The notes under the pieces: generated by a model | Seen by the model: the letters and a program-made list of their open reading frames with translations, nothing else | Told to the model about the DNA's origin: nothing | Databases searched by the model: none | From: an uncultured Clostridia bacterium | GTDB taxonomy: Bacteria > Bacillota > Clostridia > Oscillospirales > Acutalibacteraceae | Assembly: GCA_946610835.1 (NCBI GenBank) | Contig: CAMOCU010000015.1 | Coordinates: 1-9,859, forward strand | DNA: 9,859 bases | Direction of reading: 5' to 3' | Program-made: the position numbers and the translations under genes | In this document: in pieces, positions 6,093-9,859 of the stretch | How the letters are laid out: the number at the start of each line of letters is the position of its first letter | Position numbering within the stretch: position 1 is the stretch's first letter

Positions 6093-7629
6093 AATTCAAG
6101 TTCTGCGCCGTATTCGGCGCACTGTATTTGCCGGATTTCTGGCATTGCTTACTTTGATAAGCGGATCGGTCAACAGCCGTTTGGAAGGCGATGTGTACCC
6201 ATATGCGTCCGTAACGCGAATCGTGGGGCTGGATGCGCTGGATTGCAGTCAAGGTGTAACGACAGACGGCACAGATTGGATCTACAGCGGCAAAACAAGT
6301 TTGATCAAAATCTCTGCAGACAGTGAGGAAGTGCTCGCGTATAACAAAAAAGCGATCCCTGCGCAAATGCGCACGCAGCTTGGCAGCCGGCATATCGGCG
6401 GCATCAGCTTTGCGAACGGCTATGTTTACGCCGCAATCGAGGACAGTAAAGTCTGGAAGCATCCTGTTGTTGCGCTGTACAATGCCGAAACGCTGGAATA
6501 CTCAGGTCGTTTTGTTGAATTGCCCGGCAAGGACAGCGGCAGCGCACAGGCGCTCACACAGGGCGTGCCGTGGGTTGCCTGCGACACAGAAAACGGCGTT
6601 TTCTATGTCGCGCAGTGCCGCAACGCACAGGAATTGTATGCGTACGATCTTGAAACGCTTGCGTATCAATCGACGATCCCGCTGCGTACATCTGTTGACC
6701 GGATTCAGGGCGGCGAGATGTATTGCGGATATTTGTATGTGGCAACGAACGACGATGCGCGCGCCGTATATCGCATTCGTCCGGACACGGGCGAGGTGGA
6801 GCATTATTTCGACCGAATCCTTGCGCACAGCGATCATATCGCCAATTTCGGCGGCGAGGGCGAGGATATGACTGTGCTGCCGATGCAGGACGGCACGATT
6901 TTCCATGCGTTGAACATCGGCGCATTATTTGTGGATGCAAATCTTCGCCATTACGCACCTGTTCCCGGAAAGCCGCTTGAAATCGAGAAGGAGCCGGATG
7001 ATCCGTCGGTGCTGTATGTCCAAAAATATGTGTCCGATATTCTCGCTTCCAACAACTATACGCTGAAGATCGAGGCGACCGACGGGGCAAAGACGCTCCC
7101 GCTGACCTGTTACAGATCCGGAGCTGACATGACGTATGAAATGACGGTGTCCGATCTGCTGGCGAATATGACGGAAACAGACTATCCGTTTTTGAGCTCG
7201 CTCGGTTCCAATACAACGATCCGCGTGATTTTAAAAGGCGTCGGCACATCGGAAGAAACCGTATACCTTTCAACCTCAATCGGCTATGTGGAGCTGAATG
7301 ATTTTTCCGCAGCGGAGATGGGATTGGATGTGGAGGACGTTCTGAACGGCAACTTGCTGGAGATCGGACTGGATACGCTCACATTTGTTCGCAGCGAAGG
7401 AAGAGACGGAGTATGGTCGGAATCCTTTATCAATGCAGAAGGCGATACGCTGTACGTGTTCTACTTCACATCCAGAGGCCTTTGCAATGTGCAAACGATT
7501 GATCCTGTCACGATGGAAGTATTGTCCGACGTCCGTGTTTCCCTGATGTCCGGCGTGGCGAATTCCAATGTGTTTACGCCAAGCGGGCGAAGACTGGAAA
7601 TCGAAGAGATTGAGCGGCTATTCGGCTGA
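6085..7629 (+). CDS. Exported or membrane-anchored beta-propeller-like protein, function unknown
   Basis: A 514-residue protein. The N-terminus has five basic residues by position 12 and a hydrophobic core at about 14-26 ending GSVNS, which fits a signal peptide or N-terminal anchor. Residues about 45-295 show recurring blade-like strands: WIYSGKTSLIKIS, GGISFANGYVYAAIED, VVALYNAETLEYSGRF, FYVAQCRNAQELYAYDLETL, GYLYVATNDDARAVYRI and GTIFHALNIGALFV. This pattern of a readable strand followed by a short YDxxTxE turn is typical of YncE/quinoprotein-like beta-propellers; no catalytic or cofactor residues were identified. Residues about 300-514 form a second region with beta-rich, acidic segments that I do not recognise. 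GGAGGT (6074-6079) sits 5 nt before ATG 6085, so the start is firm, and the gene overlaps popT by 8 nt. Co-expression with a lipid-carrier transporter hints at an envelope role. A terminator follows. Confidence 0.88.
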   Translation: MHKIQVLRRIRRTVFAGFLALLTLISGSVNSRLEGDVYPYASVTRIVGLDALDCSQGVTTDGTDWIYSGKTSLIKISADSEEVLAYNKKAIPAQMRTQLGSRHIGGISFANGYVYAAIEDSKVWKHPVVALYNAETLEYSGRFVELPGKDSGSAQALTQGVPWVACDTENGVFYVAQCRNAQELYAYDLETLAYQSTIPLRTSVDRIQGGEMYCGYLYVATNDDARAVYRIRPDTGEVEHYFDRILAHSDHIANFGGEGEDMTVLPMQDGTIFHALNIGALFVDANLRHYAPVPGKPLEIEKEPDDPSVLYVQKYVSDILASNNYTLKIEATDGAKTLPLTCYRSGADMTYEMTVSDLLANMTETDYPFLSSLGSNTTIRVILKGVGTSEETVYLSTSIGYVELNDFSAAEMGLDVEDVLNGNLLEIGLDTLTFVRSEGRDGVWSESFINAEGDTLYVFYFTSRGLCNVQTIDPVTMEVLSDVRVSLMSGVANSNVFTPSGRRLEIEEIERLFG

Positions 7630-7644
7630 TTCAATCATTTGCAG

Positions 7645-7673
7645 GCGCAGCGGTCAATCTGCTGCGCTTTTTT
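7645..7673 (+). terminator. Intrinsic terminator of the popT operon
   Basis: GCGCAGCGG (7645-7653) pairs with CTGCTGCGC (7659-7667) over 9 bp with one G-U, around a TCAAT loop, followed by six T (7668-7673). It starts 16 nt after the stop of the propeller gene and separates it from the tmk promoter. Confidence 0.93.
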
Positions 7674-7726
7674 CGTTGTTCATATAAAATTTACACATTC
7701 CGTCCTGCTGTGTGCGGGTCGTTCGG

Positions 7727-7755
7727 TTGACAGAGAAGGAAATATCTGATACAAT
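7727..7755 (+). promoter_or_regulatory. Consensus promoter of the tmk operon
   Basis: A perfect TTGACA (7727-7732) is 17 bp from TACAAT (7750-7755, 5/6), with an extended -10 TGA at 7747-7749. Transcription would start near 7762, giving a leader of about 50 nt filled by the two hairpins at 7761-7777 and 7783-7799. Confidence 0.85.
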
Positions 7756-7760
7756 ATCAA

Positions 7761-7799
7761 AGAATATGGAGTATTCTATAAACTGCGCAATATGCGCAG
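7761..7799 (+). promoter_or_regulatory. Two tandem perfect inverted repeats in the tmk leader
   Basis: The first repeat is AGAATA (7761-7766) with TATTCT (7772-7777) around a TGGAG loop. The second is CTGCGCA (7783-7789) with TGCGCAG (7793-7799) around a 3-nt ATA loop. Both are perfect. The second ends 2 nt before the GGAGG ribosome binding site (7802-7806). They could act as RNA hairpins controlling mRNA stability or ribosome access, or as DNA operators just downstream of the promoter. Confidence 0.6.
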
Positions 7800-7812
7800 G
7801 CGGAGGGATTGT

Positions 7813-8487
7813 ATGCGCGGAAAACTGATCGTACTCGAGGGCCTGGACGGCAGCGGAAAGACGACGCAGCTGACAAAGCTTCGTGAAAGTCTTGCCGCCG
7901 GCGGCAGCGTGGTGCGTCAGATCAAACTGCCCGATTACGAGGATGATTCGAGCGCGTTGGTGCGGATGTATCTTGGCGGTGCGTTCGGCGATGATCCGCA
8001 GGCGGTGAATGCATATGCTGCCTCCGCGTTTTATGCAGTGGATCGCGTGGCGCATTATTTGCGCAAGTGGCGGGCGGATTATCTTGACGGCAGCGTGATT
8101 TTAGCGGATCGATATACTACGTCCAACGCCTATCACCAGCTGCAAAAGCTGCCGCGTGCGCAGTGGGATGCATTCCTTGACTGGCTCGAGGATTTTGAAT
8201 ACGATAAGCTGGCGCTCCCGCGCCCGGACAGGGTGATCTACCTGGATATGCCGATTGAAGTTTCGCAAAAACTGATGAGTGCGCGTTATGGAGGCGATGA
8301 GGGCAAAAAGGATATCCACGAATCCAATGTTCGGTACCTGACAAAGTGCCGCGAGGCGGCGCTGTATGCGGCCGAAAGATTAGGCTGGCATGTTCTGCAA
8401 TGTGCTGTCGGCGACGTGCCCAGAAGCATCCCGGACATTGCCGACGACGTGCGCCGGCTGATTTCAAAGGAGTTTTCAATTCTATGA
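7813..8487 (+). CDS. tmk: Thymidylate kinase (dTMP kinase) family protein
   Basis: P-loop kinase of 224 residues expected to phosphorylate dTMP to dTDP in the cytoplasm. The Walker A loop EGLDGSGKTT is at residues 9-18, directly after the first strand. A DRY motif follows in ILADRYTTSNAYHQ (about 97-110), the thymidylate-kinase DRx signature near the substrate site. The strand DRVIYLDMPIEVS and a lid-like region from RYGGDEGKKDIHE onward complete the fold. It is somewhat longer than typical Tmk (about 205-215), and the segment between P-loop and DRY (FGDDPQAVNAYAASAFYAVDR) differs from the textbook enzyme. It may be the second, diverged nucleotide kinase some Clostridia carry, and another deoxynucleoside monophosphate kinase role cannot be excluded. 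GGAGG (7802-7806) lies 6 nt before ATG 7813; ATG 7792 is in frame but sits in the loop of the upstream hairpin. It overlaps the next gene by 4 nt (ATGA). Confidence 0.88.
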   Translation: MRGKLIVLEGLDGSGKTTQLTKLRESLAAGGSVVRQIKLPDYEDDSSALVRMYLGGAFGDDPQAVNAYAASAFYAVDRVAHYLRKWRADYLDGSVILADRYTTSNAYHQLQKLPRAQWDAFLDWLEDFEYDKLALPRPDRVIYLDMPIEVSQKLMSARYGGDEGKKDIHESNVRYLTKCREAALYAAERLGWHVLQCAVGDVPRSIPDIADDVRRLISKEFSIL

Positions 8488-9374
8488 TCGAGTTTCGATA
8501 CCCCCGGATTGAGGATAAGGCATGGGTGAGCGCACTCATGCAGTCCACCGCCCGGGAGAGTTGTGAATATTGCTTCGGCAATCTGTTTGTCTGGAGCCCG
8601 TCGTACGAGACCAAGATTGCCTGTGTCGACGGATTCTTTGTCGCGCGCAGCGAAGATGAAGGGGAGAGCGCTTATTGCTTTCCGATGGGAAACGGTTCGC
8701 TGCTGCCTGTGCTGCAGGCGCTGATTGCCGATGCGCAGGAGCGCGGAGGTTTATTGCGCTTTTTTGGTGTGACAGAGTCGGACAAGCTGCTGCTCGAGCA
8801 AGCCATGCCGGGCAAATTCCAATATACCGAAGATCGCGATTTTTTTGATTATATATATGACAGAGAGGATCTGGCAACCCTCAGCGGAAAAAAATACCAC
8901 GGCAAGCGCAACCATATTGCTGCATTTGAACGCGCAGGGGATTGGAAGTATGAACCGATCACGCCGGAAAACCTTCCGGAATGCGTCGAAATGGATAAGG
9001 CGTGGAAGGCGCTCAATCTGGATAAAAATCCGCAGGAGCTGGAGCGCGAAAACAAAGCGCTGCAGCGTACATTCCGCCACTACTGGGAGCTTGGGATGCG
9101 CGGTGCGCTGCTGCGTCAGGGAGGTCGTGTTGTCGCGTTTACAATCGGCGAGCCGATGGGCAGCCATATGTTTTGCACACATTTTGAAAAAGCGTTTGCC
9201 GATGTGCGCGGCGCATACCCGATGATCAACCGCGAATTTGCCGCTCGAACCATTACGGAATTTCCGCGCGTCAATCGCGAGGAAGACACGGGCGAGGAAG
9301 GCCTGCGCAAGGCAAAACTCAGTTACCATCCCGTCAAATTGCTGACGAAATATACAGCCGAATATGCAGGGTAA
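8484..9374 (+). CDS. DUF2156 (phosphatidylglycerol lysyltransferase C-terminal-like) protein
   Basis: A 296-residue soluble protein of the DUF2156/LPG-synthase C-terminal type (PF09924), which adopts a double GNAT-like fold. The diagnostic stretch is LSGKKYHGKRNHIAAFE (GKKYHGKRNH at 135-144), followed by WKYEPITPENLPECVEMDKAW, then a second acyltransferase-like half with GALLRQGGRVVAFTIGEPMG, FEKAFADVRGAYPMINREFA, INREEDTGEEGLRKAKLSYHP-like residues and a basic C-terminus. In MprF-type proteins the related domain transfers an aminoacyl group from tRNA to lipid, but stand-alone members lack the membrane part and most have no known substrate. AAAGGAG (8466-8472) is 11 nt before ATG 8484, and the ATG overlaps the tmk stop as ATGA, indicating coupling. 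It is followed by a GNAT gene overlapping by 11 nt. The family call is firm; the substrate is unknown. Confidence 0.88.
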   Translation: MIEFRYPRIEDKAWVSALMQSTARESCEYCFGNLFVWSPSYETKIACVDGFFVARSEDEGESAYCFPMGNGSLLPVLQALIADAQERGGLLRFFGVTESDKLLLEQAMPGKFQYTEDRDFFDYIYDREDLATLSGKKYHGKRNHIAAFERAGDWKYEPITPENLPECVEMDKAWKALNLDKNPQELERENKALQRTFRHYWELGMRGALLRQGGRVVAFTIGEPMGSHMFCTHFEKAFADVRGAYPMINREFAARTITEFPRVNREEDTGEEGLRKAKLSYHPVKLLTKYTAEYAG

Positions 9375-9859
9375 GGCGAGAGTAGCGCGCGCGGAGGATA
9401 TACCTGCGCTGCGGCGGAATTGGCAGGCCTGCTTCGGCGATGAGGCGGCGTATCTGGATTTTTTCTTTTCGCGCCGTTTTGACCCGCAAACGACGCTGGT
9501 TTGGGATTTGGATGGTGTTGTCGTGTCCCAGTTGTTTCTGCTTCCGGCGAAACTCCGGGATACAGCAGGCACGCTGTATGCGATCGACTATCTTTTTGCC
9601 GCCGCGACTCATCCGGATTTCCGCTGCAAAGGTTATATGGGGCAGCTTTTGCACTTTGCTGAATCTTTTTCCGCACAACGGGGCAAGTGCGGTATCGCGC
9701 TGCTCCCGGGCGAAGAGCGTTTGTATGGTTACTATTCGCGCTTTGGCTATCGCACGGCTTTTTGCCGCCGCATCTGGCACGGAAATTTGCGGACGATTCC
9801 GGATCTCGATGTGCCGCAGAATGTTTCAGATGAAGCGATCCCGTTTCTGACGCAATATG
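9364..9859 (+). CDS. GNAT-family N-acetyltransferase (Eis-like), 3' end outside window
   Basis: The frame is open from ATG 9364 to the window edge (165 codons), so the C-terminus is missing. It starts MQGKARVARAEDIPALRRNW, the usual first strand and helix of GNAT enzymes, with CFGDEAAYLDFFFSRRF next. The acetyl-CoA binding block follows as YLFAAATHPDFRCKGYMGQLL, with R87-C-K-G90 matching the RxxG pyrophosphate loop, and then ALLPGEERLYGYYSRFGYRTA, the motif-B arm. This Thr-His-Pro and Leu-Pro-x-x-x-x-Leu-Tyr pattern resembles the N-terminal half of Eis-like acetyltransferases, which would add a second GNAT and a sterol-carrier domain beyond the window. It overlaps the DUF2156 stop by 11 nt and lacks a clear ribosome binding site, so translation probably depends on coupling. 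The acetyl acceptor is unknown. Confidence 0.88.
   Translation, partial: MQGKARVARAEDIPALRRNWQACFGDEAAYLDFFFSRRFDPQTTLVWDLDGVVVSQLFLLPAKLRDTAGTLYAIDYLFAAATHPDFRCKGYMGQLLHFAESFSAQRGKCGIALLPGEERLYGYYSRFGYRTAFCRRIWHGNLRTIPDLDVPQNVSDEAIPFLTQY

Noticed and set aside
9334..9780. Minus-strand frames of 117-148 codons over the right end
   Set aside because: They are antisense to a plus-strand GNAT gene with clear acetyl-CoA binding residues that stays open to the window edge.

Overview
This window looks like a stretch of chromosome from a moderate-GC Firmicute, most likely a gut-type Clostridia (Oscillospiraceae/Ruminococcaceae-like). The basis is the gene content (TypA, RibF, a CPBP-family protease, a DUF368 transporter, a thymidylate kinase, DUF2156 and GNAT proteins), the strong purine-rich ribosome binding sites, and the consensus sigma-A-type promoters with 17-bp spacers. 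All genes are on the plus strand. No rRNA, tRNA, CRISPR array, transposase or phage structural gene was recognised. The species assignment is an inference; no marker was searched.

Layout. The 3' part of a calcineurin-like metallophosphoesterase gene (2-538) enters from the left. A promoter (609-637) drives typA (675-2498), followed 2 nt later by ribF (2501-3376), a likely two-gene transcript. A near-perfect promoter (3411-3439) then opens a roughly 230-nt leader with several hairpins ahead of a membrane CPBP-family glutamic protease (3677-4567). A 137-nt gap with an 11-bp inverted repeat precedes a small unnamed gene (4705-5082). I compare its product tentatively with the DUF1874 (YddF/STIV B116) family. 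A clear intrinsic terminator (5098-5127) ends that unit.

The next unit starts with a promoter (5157-5185) preceded by a tandem 10-bp direct repeat at 11-bp period. It holds a DUF368 (PopT-type) polyprenyl-phosphate transporter gene (5259-6092), which overlaps by 8 nt a gene for an exported beta-propeller-like protein of unknown function (6085-7629). A second intrinsic terminator (7645-7673) ends it. The last unit has a consensus promoter (7727-7755) and a short 5' leader made almost entirely of two perfect hairpins. It encodes a thymidylate kinase (7813-8487), a DUF2156 protein (8484-9374) and a GNAT acetyltransferase (9364 to the window edge), each overlapping the next by a few bases and so probably translationally coupled.

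Working together: most genes are housekeeping (ribosome-associated GTPase, flavin cofactors, dTTP supply) or envelope-related (lipid-carrier recycling, membrane proteolysis, an exported propeller protein). The least explained parts are the popT-propeller pair with its upstream repeats, the structured leader before the CPBP gene, the inverted repeat before the small unnamed gene, and that gene itself. No complete novel defence or mobile system is visible.
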